NCBI GenBank assembly: GCA_008360975.2
Contig: CM039182.1
Coordinates: 61,044,016 to 61,108,015, forward strand
Source of the DNA: Lichenostomus cassidix
Lineage: Eukaryota > Chordata > Aves > Passeriformes > Meliphagidae
DNA: 64,000 nucleotides
Reading direction: 5' to 3'
Of the stretch, positions 39,379 through 49,712 are shown piece after piece. The translations under genes and the position numbers were made by a program. The notes beneath the pieces were generated by a model. It made no database searches, had not been told where the DNA came from, and saw nothing but the letters and a program-made list of their open reading frames with translations. The stretch's first letter is position 1. Every line of letters starts with the position of its first letter.

Positions 39379-40172
39379 AATGAGTATGTATATCATGTTA
39401 AAATATCAAATAATTGTGTTCGGTGTGGACAAACTCAGAAGCTAATTCATCAAATCCCATAGAGTCTGCCTTCTAGGCTAAGCTGCATCTGTTTTACCGT
39501 ATCCTCCCAGTCTCCTTTTCAGTTTTGTTTTGTTGGGGCTTGTTTTGTTTTGTTTTTAAATATGTGTTAAATGTATTAAATTTCTCACACCCATCTGTTC
39601 TGCATTTTGTAAACCTCATCGGCAGGTGCTGTCTCCATGTTTCCACAGTGACTGCCAGGGACACATTATTGGGAGTCTAAGTTCTACTAGATTATAATAA
39701 CTACAAGAGTAACCTAGATCTCCTGAGCCTCTTTGTCCACAGTGTTAGCTGTAATATCACCAAATGTATGGTCAATTGCATGTGTACAATTTAGTATTAA
39801 AGTGATGTTGTGTGCTGTGATTTATAAATCACGTCACTTTAAGAAGGGGTAATTGCTTTGGTCCCAGGCAGTGATGTCAGGTTTCAGCACATCTCGGACC
39901 ACAAATGGCTGAGCACTGCAGAGTAGAATCACTGACTCAACTCTAAGTGGAATTGAGAGAAAAAGTCTTGTGGTCACCCTAATATATGTTTCATGTTTGT
40001 GGCTTTAAATTATGACACAATTACCTGTTCTCTGTCAAAATGTGTTTCATTTCACAAAGGAAATCTTAAAACATTAATTACTAAAAGGTCTCATGGCTTC
40101 CTCTTGCTACTGTAGCACAAATGTAAATCTTCAATACTTTGCAATTTATAGCAGCAGTTAAAAAGAGACTGT
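39379..40172. other. Non-coding DNA, nothing recognised
   Basis: AT-rich sequence between CR1 fragments, with no feature recognised. Confidence 0.55.
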
Positions 40173-40440
40173 TCCCGAAATCACGGACTAGTTGAAGTAG
40201 AAAGGCACCTCTGAAGTTCATCTGATTTATCTCCCACTGCTCAAAGTGGCATCAGCTGGAAGAGGTTACTTGGTACTATGTCCAGATGGGTCTTGAATAT
40301 CCCCAAGGATGGAGACCCTACCATCTCTAAGCATTCTGTTTCAGAGTTTGACCATCCTCAGAGTACCAGTTTTCTTCTGCGCAACCGCACAGAGACCTCT
40401 GAATTGTTCCTGTTTTCCCCCCTGGCTGCCAGCATTAGTG
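40173..40440 (-). mobile_element. Diverged CR1 LINE fragment
   Basis: The segment GGGTCTTGAATATCCCCAAG followed by GATGGAGACCCTACCATCTC and a TTTGACCATCCTCAGAGTA stretch matches the pattern of the CR1 3' UTR read in reverse. It is more diverged than the other copies and the right edge is uncertain. The 126- and 143-codon frames here are not genes. Confidence 0.75.
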
Positions 40441-43400
40441 TACAGGCCCTTCAGAGCTGCCTCGTCAGGCTGGTTTCCCAGAAAAGGTGTGAGCACTCTG
40501 CCCATGACACTTTCCTGTACCCTCATTTATCAGCACGTGCTTTATGTGGGCACCCTCAGGAGGTCTCTCCTGGCACCCTGCAGTCTTTGCTCTACCAGTG
40601 CCTCCCCTTCATCGCTGTTTTCAAACTCTCCTCACCAGGCTGGTCAGACTGTTGGTAGGGATGATTTTGCCCCGTTTCTCATTCTTATCCAAGGCAACTT
40701 GAGGCCAGAGGAGCCTCATGCAAAATCCCATATGACTTAGATGCAGCACTACTGATAGAATGGGATGAGTAATGTTTGTGGGAAGAGCAGTTCTGGGAGC
40801 AGGCAAAGTGAAAAGGCAGTAAGCAGGGAAATAGCCCTCTCTCCATTGAGGAAATAATTCAACAAAAAGAAGAATATGAAGCAGTTGTGAGTTTCTGACA
40901 CTGAATCTTTAAAATCTTTGATGAGAAATACCTGTGTTTTGAAGATCTCAGCTGTCTGCTGTTGATGGAATGTGGCTGAACTTGTGCGTGTGTAGACATA
41001 TACATGTACATACACAGATGGCCAAGGAAAGTACTTAGTGAATAAAAATTGTTTGACTATACTTAAAAAAAGAAAAAGAATTCAGACTGTGTATGACCCA
41101 CCCTGTATATGGTCCTGAAACTGAAATATTCATACAGCATTTCTCCCACAGCACTTCAAAATTATGAACAACAAATATAGAGTCAAATTCTGTCCTTCAT
41201 CCCTGTGATGGGCATCTTATTCCAGACTGTGTTTTAATAGTCTTTCATGCACTCATGTGTCAGATTAAATAGTAAAAATGCCAACTGGATGATAATGTTG
41301 TATCATTTCTGGAAGTATTGGCTTTTAATGTTAATCTTCAATGGGATGCTTTACTGCAGGCATGTGCATACATTAGATAACCCTGGAATGCAGAGAGTAT
41401 TTTAAGACCCACATAATTTTGAGACACCCTTTAATATTTAATGAAAGTCATGATACATTCCATGCACATAAGATCAGAAGCAGACCTTCCAGGCTTGTTT
41501 TACTTCTCAGGATAGATGCCAAATTGGGAGCCCACAGTATTTTGTTTTTCTGTAGGACAGTTAAAGTGGCACCACAAGCTGTTCCACGGACATCTGAGCC
41601 TGGTCTTGGGCAGCCAGTGCATGAGGTGGATGTGCCAAGGAGAATAATAAATACAACTGTCTTCACATGCTTATCTTTTAATCTGAGATTAAATATGAGA
41701 TTTCCAAAACAAATGCTGCCAGCTATTATGAATTCTGGGATGTTGAAATGTGATGTCAGCTGTAGATTTAACCAACATCATTTTTTTTTCATTTTATATC
41801 CACAAAATAAAAGACTAACCCTCTGTAATTCAGAGATTTTGCAGCAGATAACATGCTTACAGATTTTCACATTGAGTTGGCTGCTAGTTAGAAGGAGGAA
41901 GAGGTGCATGTAAGATTAGATTCAAAACAGTTCTGTGAAATGTATATAGCCCCTCTATGCAACAACTTGCTACACGGGGGAGAGGGGAAAAACAAATCCT
42001 GGCATTAATGTCAAAACAATGTAAACTCCTTTTAGTATGTTGACTTGTGGAAGAAGTGAGGCACAAAAACAAAAGCACAGAGCCCTCAGTAGTGACTGAA
42101 TATTTTATCTTACCAAGAGAAAGCAACAAGAGACCAAATCCTTAAAGCATATGCTGTGCTGACAGTGCGCTCTCACTGTGACAGTAATGGTATTTGCAAT
42201 CCCAGCTGCACTCGAGCCTGTGCTGTAAAAGCACCCATTCCTCAGAGTGCATCTTGCCCTTTACTGGCCCTTAGCCAGATGAAGGAGCTTTTCTCTGTTG
42301 CCTTTGTTGCCCTGTAGAAACGGATGTTTAAACAATTATTTCTCTTCCCCTAACTGAAATTGGAGAGATTTTGGCATCCTTAGCTCTTCTGAAATTTTCA
42401 CAGTGCTGAAAAATATCTTTAAGTGACTGTAGCTTTTTGTACATAAAACCAACCATTCTCTGGCTTTTTACAAATATCCAGTGTAAGTGTTCTTCTGAAA
42501 TTCGGGGACTGGATCTTCATAGAAATGTTGAAGGAATACCACGGTTACTGCAGTGTTTTTGTTTAAGAGTGATTTGCAAGAATATTTAGAGGGTGATTCA
42601 GGGCTCTGAGTAAAAGGATTCACCACTCTCTTTCATAGATCGTTTTGACTAAGTCTAATGTGTTAAGAGTTAGTGAGCTGATTAAAGATAAAGGAAGATG
42701 CTCCTCTGGGAATGTGTTTGAATGTGTGTGCTCTTCAGTTTTCCCTAGCACCCATTTGTTTGTTGTTCTCTCCCAGCTGAGGCATGAGATTCAGAGGGAA
42801 TTGGAGAATGTTGCTTATAAATTATGCAGTTACTGCCTCATGATTACCATTCTGTCATCAAAAATGTCAGTTTATCCTTCACTAGTCAGCTCTTTCTCGG
42901 TTTCTACATCCCCTGCTTAAAATTGTTCCCCATCACTGCATCCATTCCCAGTCCTGGTGTTTGTGTGGATACATAATCATCCTGCACTGACTTCTTGTTT
43001 CCTACTTAGTATTTGAGCAATTCAGGAAGTTTTGGGTGATTCTCAAATGCGATTACATACCAGCATTTCCAGACATTTGGAGAGACAGCTTTGAAGAATG
43101 CATGTGATGAGCTTTAGAGAAAGCAAGGAAGCAATGTGGATTGTGGTGTGGTAAAGGAGGGGTAAGCAGGAGGCACAAATTAAATCCTGGAATTATACAT
43201 AATTCCATCTGAGTGTGACGAGTTGGGTTCTGTGCTATCCAAAAGCAAGAGCAGCAACCAGGTCACTTCCAGCTCAGCTTCATTCTGAGGTTTTGTCTCC
43301 TGTTTCAGAGCTGCTCCCAGGCTGCTTGGAACCCTATTCACCACTGCAGCCAAGCCCACAGCAGAGCCTCCAGCAGCTCCAGGGTCCCAGGCAAGCTCTG

Positions 43401-43974
43401 GTTTCACCTCAGATCCAGCATGCTCTCAGCTCCCACATATTCATTGCTATTGCTACCTAGGCTTGGTGAATTTATTTTGGGAATTACCCACATTTCTGCC
43501 ATCACATTTCTGACTGTACTATAAAATACCCATTTTATCGTCACCCTATAGGCTTTTGTAATAGGAACATTATGTAGATGGACCAAAATAATCAAAAAAA
43601 CATTTGCAACTAAGTTTTTGTATTAAGTTGCTAAAATGTAAATTGCCATTTATCCAAATGCCTAAATTTCTCTTCCAGTATCCTGGGTGATGTCCAGGAT
43701 ATTGTGGACATCAAGTGATAGCTTGAACTTCCAGAAATTTCTGACAATGCTGATACACTGGTTTTGTTTCTCTTCAAGCACTGACTAAACCCTCTAGAAG
43801 TATCAGCATGGCTTCTGAACTGATTGTAGTGTAAGTTCTTTCCCCAAGTGACTGTCAAGCAAAGGTAGTCCTAAAATAATAGAGGGAAAACTAATGCCAT
43901 AGAGAAGAGTTTCTTGGGAGTCACAGGATAGGATTGTTTATCATCTAACAATGCCTTACTTTCCTTGAAATTCT
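40441..43974. other. Non-coding DNA, probably intron
   Basis: AT-rich sequence leading to the acceptor of the KCNG exon. A 164-codon frame at 41419-41913 has no recognisable domain and no splice context. No other feature was recognised. Confidence 0.55.
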
Positions 43975-43991
43975 AAAATTCTGTTTTACAG
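43975..43991 (+). promoter_or_regulatory. Likely splice acceptor of the KCNG exon
   Basis: A pyrimidine-rich tract ending CTGTTTTACAG|GT lies 80 bases upstream of the start codon. If it is used, the exon has a short 5' UTR from 43992. A second AG at 44058-44059 (CTCAACAG|A) has a poorer pyrimidine tract and is the less likely acceptor. Confidence 0.55.
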
Positions 43992-44071
43992 GTAGACTTT
44001 CTGGTCAAACTCCAGATTCTTTTGTTTGAGTAGCCTCAACCTCCCTATGGACTCAACAGATGTACCACGAA

Positions 44072-44815
44072 ATGGCATTGCTTACTGGGAATGCAGATCC
44101 TGAGTTCAGCTCCCGCTCCTTCAACAACTTGGAAAACCTATGTGAAGTGCAAACCAAGAAAGGATTCTTCTACAAAAAGGCCAAACTTCTGCATCCTGGA
44201 GAAGACTTGTGCTGCTTAGCCCGCTTGGATGACCGGTCCAGGTTTGTGATCATCAATGTAGGTGGTATTAAGTACAAAGTTCCCTGGACCACCTTGGAGA
44301 ACTGCCCCTTGACCAGGCTTGGGAAGCTAAAATCTTGCAACAATTACGATGAGATCATGGACATCTGCGATGATTATGACGTTAGCTGCAATGAATTTTT
44401 TTTTGACCGTAATCCTAGTGCCTTCAGAACGATCATGACATTCCTGACAGCTGGGAAGCTGAGGATTCTCAGAGAGATGTGCGCTCTTTCATTCCAGGAG
44501 GAGCTTGTGTACTGGGGGATAGAAGAGGACCACCTGGAGTGGTGCTGTAAAAAGAGATTGCGACAGAAAGAGGAAGAGGCAGCTGAGGCCAGGCTGTTTG
44601 AAAGGGAGATGGTGTTTAATGAAGCTATGCAATGTGCCTTCCAGGACAATAGCCGACTGAGTTTGTGCATGAGAAAGCTCAGGGATATGGTGGAGAACCC
44701 CCACTCAGGGATCCCAGGAAAGATCTTTGCTTGTATTTCAATCTCTTTTGTTGCCATCACTGCTGTCAGCCTCTGCATCAGCACCATGCCAGATGTCAGA
44801 GAAGAAGAGGATCGG
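44072..44815 (+). CDS. Kv6 silent potassium-channel subunit, first coding exon (likely KCNG2)
   Basis: This exon encodes 248 residues of an electrically silent Kv channel subunit. Such Kv6 proteins do not form channels alone but co-assemble with Kv2 subunits in the plasma membrane and alter their gating. The T1 tetramerisation domain spans about residues 58-160, with NVGG at 62-65, CDDYDV at 99-104, FFFDRNPSAF at 109-118 and CALSFQEELVYWGI at 137-150. C137 and C158-C159 match the C-X20-CC zinc pattern of T1, while the usual His position is Arg131. A linker with KEEEAAEAR at 166-174 favours KCNG2 over KCNG1 or KCNG4. The first membrane segment S1 lies at about 216-236. The start at 44072 (GAAATGG, strong context) fits the family; an in-frame ATG at 44060 has weak context. 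The exon ends in phase 0 after EEEDR. Family members have about 450-520 residues, so roughly half is missing downstream. The family is certain; the paralogue is likely. Confidence 0.8.
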
Positions 44816-44821
44816 GTAAGT
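44814..44821 (+). promoter_or_regulatory. Splice donor after the S1-coding exon
   Basis: The junction CGG|GTAAGT lies at 44815/44816 and matches the donor consensus. It falls exactly at a codon boundary, where Kv6 genes are known to be split between S1 and S2. Reading past it gives 58 unrelated codons and a stop at about 44990. Confidence 0.9.
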
Positions 44822-47800
44822 GCAGCTTTTCTTGGGGTAAAGGGTGTTTTGCATTGTTGTCTCCTCAGAAAAGGTGACAGGCAAAGTCACTCCAGCAGAT
44901 ATGCAGGTCTTGTGTTCAGTACATTTGATATAGAGGGCTGGCTGGGTAGAGCACAGAAAGTGTTATGTCACTTAAAACTGAGGGAAGATTAGGCCAAACT
45001 CTGCCCTGCCAGCCCAGCTTAGCCAGTTCACACCAGCACATAGCTTTACCCAACAGATTTGTTTTCTGACATATCTAACCAGATGACAAACTAGCTACTC
45101 TGGGGATATAAACCAACCTTTTTTGTGGCTTAATGTTTTGAGGTTAGGTTTAGAGCTAACAGATTGATTTTTCCTAAAGGTACTTTAACAATTTGAATGA
45201 ACTCTCAGTGCACCAATATAAAAACCACATCTAAAGTATTTTGATGCTATAGGGTGATGTAAAGGCCAGGGAAGCTGAGGCAGCAACTTAACAGCCGAAA
45301 CAGAGTAACCCAATTTTCAGACCTGCTTAGTATTCTTAAGCATAAGCTGTGGATGATTCATGCCCCTGAAAATCAAGTCTTACAGATATTTTGTTATTTC
45401 TTTAGTTCATCAAATTTCCTAAGGGTTTAGTCCCTTTTTTGTGCAAGCAGTTCACTTTCCTAGGATTAATTGATGTAGGCTACTGAGAGCTCATCTGATA
45501 AACTGTAGAGGACATTCACGTTTTCTTCACCTATGTGCTGAAATGCAATCTGAGGGGTTGGGGGTGTTTTGAAGAGTTCATGGCCTTTCTAGTTTTACCC
45601 AAGTCCAAGCTTGACACTAAATGTTTGGGCTTATTTCCCAGCCCCACAGTCATTAAATGTGGCTGTGAACTTCAGCTGCCAAGACAGTACTTCACCCCAT
45701 GGAGTGCTGCCTCTGAGCTGAAAGCTGAGCTCTCCTGGAAGCAACTCCTCCTGTGTGCTGTCATCTGGGGGCTGGATGGCTTGTCCCCCACTGCCACGAG
45801 CAGAAAAGAGGGTGATCATCGTCAGACCAGAGGCATTTACTGTTATGTCACCTTGAAAATAAAATGCACGCTGATGGAGAATGGATCCAGCCGCACCAAA
45901 GGGCTCCCTGCGTCTGACTTGAGCACCCGGTGTACAGCAAAACACACCCTTTGCTCGCGAGGTCTGCTCAGGTTACATCTCAGCTGAGTAGTTTCATCTG
46001 GAATCAGACTCATTCAGGAGCAGACAGGAAAAAGATAAAATGTTTGGTATGTTGACTGATGCGTGATTTATTATTAGATCTTCATTTTAAGGGCTTTTTC
46101 TGATTTAAAATTTGAGGAAGTAGTACTAGGTACTAGTAAACACTATGTTGTCCTAATAATTTTGTTCTAAATATAATTTCCAAAACACATGCCTTTTACT
46201 GTAATGAACCATCAGGGCTCCAGTATCCTGAATTCTAAGCACAAGAGATATTTTACTGTTGAAAACTGAGATGTATTTAGTGTTTAATTGTTCCTGGGTT
46301 TAAGTGAGAGCTGAACAATTGGTTTTAGAATTATGAGAGTTTAGGAACCTTGTTTTTACTAATGGTCTGAACAAAAATAGGGGCTCACAGTAACAGACTA
46401 ATAATATTTTTTGGGTGGAGCAGGATAATAATGAGGATAAAGCAAGCACATGAGAGAAACCTGGATTTCTTGGTAAGGTGGAACCATTAAAAGGAGCACA
46501 TTTTCATAGTCAGATGCAAAATTGTGCAATAAAGATGAATGCAGGCTTGCTCTTGTAAAAGGAGGGACTCTTGTTCCCAAAATTAGGCTCTAAATAAGAC
46601 TTAGGATACAAGAAACCATAAGATCCTATTGCAGCATAAAGTCAGAAGGTTTAATGCCATCCTTGAATATCTAAGCTGGGGAGTATTAATTAGAAGCTGG
46701 AAGACTTTTTGTGCCTGTATGCAGCATTCGTGACGCTGACACTAGAATACTGCAGTCAGTTCTCACATCCATATTTTTAATGGTATTTTGAAAAATTGGG
46801 AGAGCGTGAAAAATTGATAGATTATTGGAAGGAAGGTGAGTGGATTAGGCACATAAGTGTTATTTTATGAGGGGAGGAGAACTGTATCATCTAAAAAACC
46901 TTTAAATTAAGCAGGGGGATGATGCATAGATAAAAGCTGAATCCTTATAAATTCATATGGGAAACTACATGCCAGTATTTAATACCAAGGTAATTAATTA
47001 CTGGGACAGACTAGGAAGAGAATCAGTGGATTTTGTACTTTTAGATATTTTCGGTTATAAGCTCAGTACCCTTTTGGAATGTAGCCTTTAGCTAAACACA
47101 CTCTACTCCAATCAAAAGAAAAACACCAATTGCAGATTAAGTTGCAAAGGTGAAATTATTGCCATACCAAGAAGATCAGGATAAATTATCCTACATTCTT
47201 CAGTGCCCTTAAATTCTAGACGCACAGAGCTCCTGCAAATAATCTTTGTTCTGTCCTTTGCACACGGAAGGTCTGTGGACAGACTGGAAATGGTTATTTT
47301 GTTTGAGACAAAGGTGTCTCTCTTGACCAAGGGACAGGTGAAGGATCACTTCTGGCAAGGCAAGGAGTCAGGCATCTGTCCACATGGAATCATTTGTAGG
47401 GTCAGAGACCGTGGCTGCAGACTCCCTGTGTGTTCTCCCTACACAGCTTAGCGAACCAAGGCAGCTCTTCAAGTAGCAGATGTGGAGAGCAGAGAGCTTA
47501 TATGAATTCAAATTCATGGGAATCATCCTGAGCTGTATCCCCAGTATCTAGATTAAAATTTGTGCCCAGGGATAGCTCTTTGGTCTGGCTTTGCAGTCTC
47601 CTAACAAGCAGAAAAAGGATGGGCATCCTTCCTGACTAAGGAACAAATAAATAGTAAATACTGTTTCAAAGACTCACCATACTCAGTGTGCACATTTTCC
47701 CGGCTTTCTGGCTGGCATTACTGTTGTTATGGTTCCATGTCAGAGCTGTCATAGGTACTCTGACTAACAAACAGTGGCCTTTTCCTTGAGCTGGCATTAC

Positions 47801-49135
47801 TACAGAAAATAAAAGCTCTACATGCCGTCCATCTGTCCTGTTACTGCTTCAGGAAAAGACAGAGAAGCCGATCATGAAAAAAACCCCACATTGGGGAGTA
47901 ATTTCCATACCCTGATCCTTTAATGCCGTCTGAATGGACCAGCTGTTACACCCAGTGATGTCCTGTAGAGGTGTAAATGACCTCACACAAGATGTAAGTG
48001 TGGGATCTTAAAAGTTAGAAGTAATTACCAGGTGGGTGAGGAAATTATTTTAGGTGCCTGCCTATCTCTTTTAAAATAGAGCAGAAGACTCAGTCATACA
48101 TTTTGTTAACTTCATTAACTGCTCCAGGTGTTCTGGATGACAGTGGCAATTCCTAGTGGTTAAACAAGAGTGGGAAGGCTCATGCTCCCCTGTACAGTAG
48201 ATGTTTTGTTCTTACTAAAGGTCACCTTGATTCAGCTTGCGTGTAACTCTTTTTTAGAAGTAGTATATTTCAGATGCTGCACAATTGTCACTAAAGTTAA
48301 CAGAATCAGATCCTGAACTACTTTTTACTTACCAAAGCAGGATATATCTTTAGTAATTTTTTTCTCATTTACCTTTTATTTACTGATTAAATGAAATAAA
48401 ATCCACCAATCCAGTAAGGTGTATAATAGCTCCTTCTGGAAATTTCAGGAAAGGGATACTTCAAGTATGTGAAGAAAACAAAAGTGTAGATGGTCAGATT
48501 CTTCCATGTAAAGTAACAAGATAAGGATAAACTTTTTATTTCAAAATTTTCAGAATGGGAGATTTCAATGCAAGATTTAAATTTAATGGTGAAAATTCTC
48601 CTCTAAAGACAAAATCTGCTGAGACAAAATCATTGCAGGAGCCCTCAGGCACCAAGCTCTTTCAAGACCACCACAGAAGTGATCTCCAAGAGACATAAAA
48701 ATGGCCAGAGGCATAGAGTATCCTCAAGGCATTTTAGGCATATGCTACCTTTAAGTGGACTTCTCACCTGTCTAAACAAGTGGTGGGCATTAGGTGATTC
48801 AAGGAAAGCAGCTAATACATCAGAGGAGGCTTAAACCAGTTGGGGATACATTACAGCAAAAGCTTCAAGCACACAGTAAGAGCTGAACAGCCAAAAGACA
48901 TAGATTCAGCTGAAAGCCAGATGGTCATCATATTAAACTCTTCATTTTTTTCTTGGTGAAAACAGAAATGTCAACCATTGCTATCTGAATAAGAAATCTC
49001 TTTTTTTGTTAGACAGCAGCCTTTGTCATCACAGAAGACAAGGTAGAACTTAGAAAATAATACGAAACATTCTGTCCTGATTCACAAAAGTATTTGTAAG
49101 GCTGAGTCTCCCTGAGCTCAGTCATTTGTAGCAGC
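44822..49135. other. Intron, nothing recognised
   Basis: AT-rich sequence downstream of the donor. A 150-codon frame at 45535-45987 carries no domain and overlaps an opposite-strand frame of similar quality. No repeat family or second coding exon was recognised. Confidence 0.6.
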
Positions 49136-49658
49136 TGTCCTAGGTTGCAATATAGATGTAGTTAAGTATTCTATTACCACCAGCTGTGAGCCGTTAGCTG
49201 CTATCACCTGCTAATGACCCACTCCGGGATGACAGGCAATGGGCCATCCATTAGCTGTTACCAGCTGCTAATGACCCACTCTGGATGACAGGCAATGGGC
49301 CATCAGGGACCCACCGTGTGACTCATGGACTTATCTCATCCCATTGTGGGATGCTCTGCCCAGGAGGGAGGAGCCAGGTGTTCCCACCTGGATATAACCT
49401 GGCCTTGGAACTGCCTGAGCTAGCCCTGTCTACTGGGTTCCCAGAGGACCAGAGCTACCACTGGATCTTCAGCTGGAGACTAGACCTTCACAGGATCACC
49501 GCTTCAACTGGACTACTTCAGTTGGACTGCTACTACCACCCTAACAGGGTGTTAGGTTGTATCTGATTTTGTCAGTGCTTTTCCTTGTATTATTTCACTT
49601 ATTTTTAATTTCAATCTTGACTTGTGATCTCCCACTGGTTTGTTTTCAAAACAAGACA
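49136..49658 (+). repeat. 5' LTR of the ERVL, 523 bp
   Basis: It begins TGTCCTAGG and ends AAGACA (TGTC/GACA inverted termini). A TATAA box lies at 49393-49397, so transcripts should start near 49420. It is 57 bp longer than the 3' LTR because of an internal duplication. It contains a 93-codon open frame (49285-49566) that is also present in the 3' LTR, with no recognisable domain. Confidence 0.95.
49211..49324 (+). repeat. 57-bp tandem duplication unique to the 5' LTR
   Basis: The segment starting CTAATGACCCACTC at 49211 is repeated at 49268, 57 bases on, with small differences (CTCCGGGAT versus CTCTGGAT). The 3' LTR and the nearby solo LTR have a single copy, so the duplication most likely arose after integration. 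Confidence 0.93.
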
Positions 49659-49662
49659 TATT

Positions 49663-49680
49663 TTGGGCCCAACGTGGGGC
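49663..49680 (+). promoter_or_regulatory. Primer-binding site, tRNA-Lys1,2-like
   Basis: Four bases after the 5' LTR, the 18-mer TTGGGCCCAACGTGGGGC matches the known retroviral tRNA-Lys1,2 site at 16 of 18 positions. This is where minus-strand DNA synthesis would be primed. The mammalian type element HERV-L is named for a leucine tRNA site, so this bird lineage appears to use a different primer. Confidence 0.8.
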
Positions 49681-49712
49681 TCGACCTGGGGAAACTCAGA
49701 AATCCCATCACC

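Noticed and set aside
41419..41913. 164-codon plus-strand frame
   Set aside because: No recognisable motif, no splice context, and composition like the surrounding non-coding DNA.
44060..44071. Upstream in-frame ATG for the KCNG exon
   Set aside because: It has poor context (C at -3, T at +4), and the ATG at 44072 gives the N-terminus expected for the family.
45535..45987. 150-codon plus-strand frame in the KCNG intron
   Set aside because: It does not resemble the S2-S6 region expected of the next exon, and an opposite-strand frame of similar quality overlaps it.
49285..49566. 93-codon frame repeated at 54677-54958
   Set aside because: It lies in the LTRs. The two copies are alike because the LTRs are recent copies, and the solo LTR at 56624 has an altered, shorter version. 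No domain is visible.
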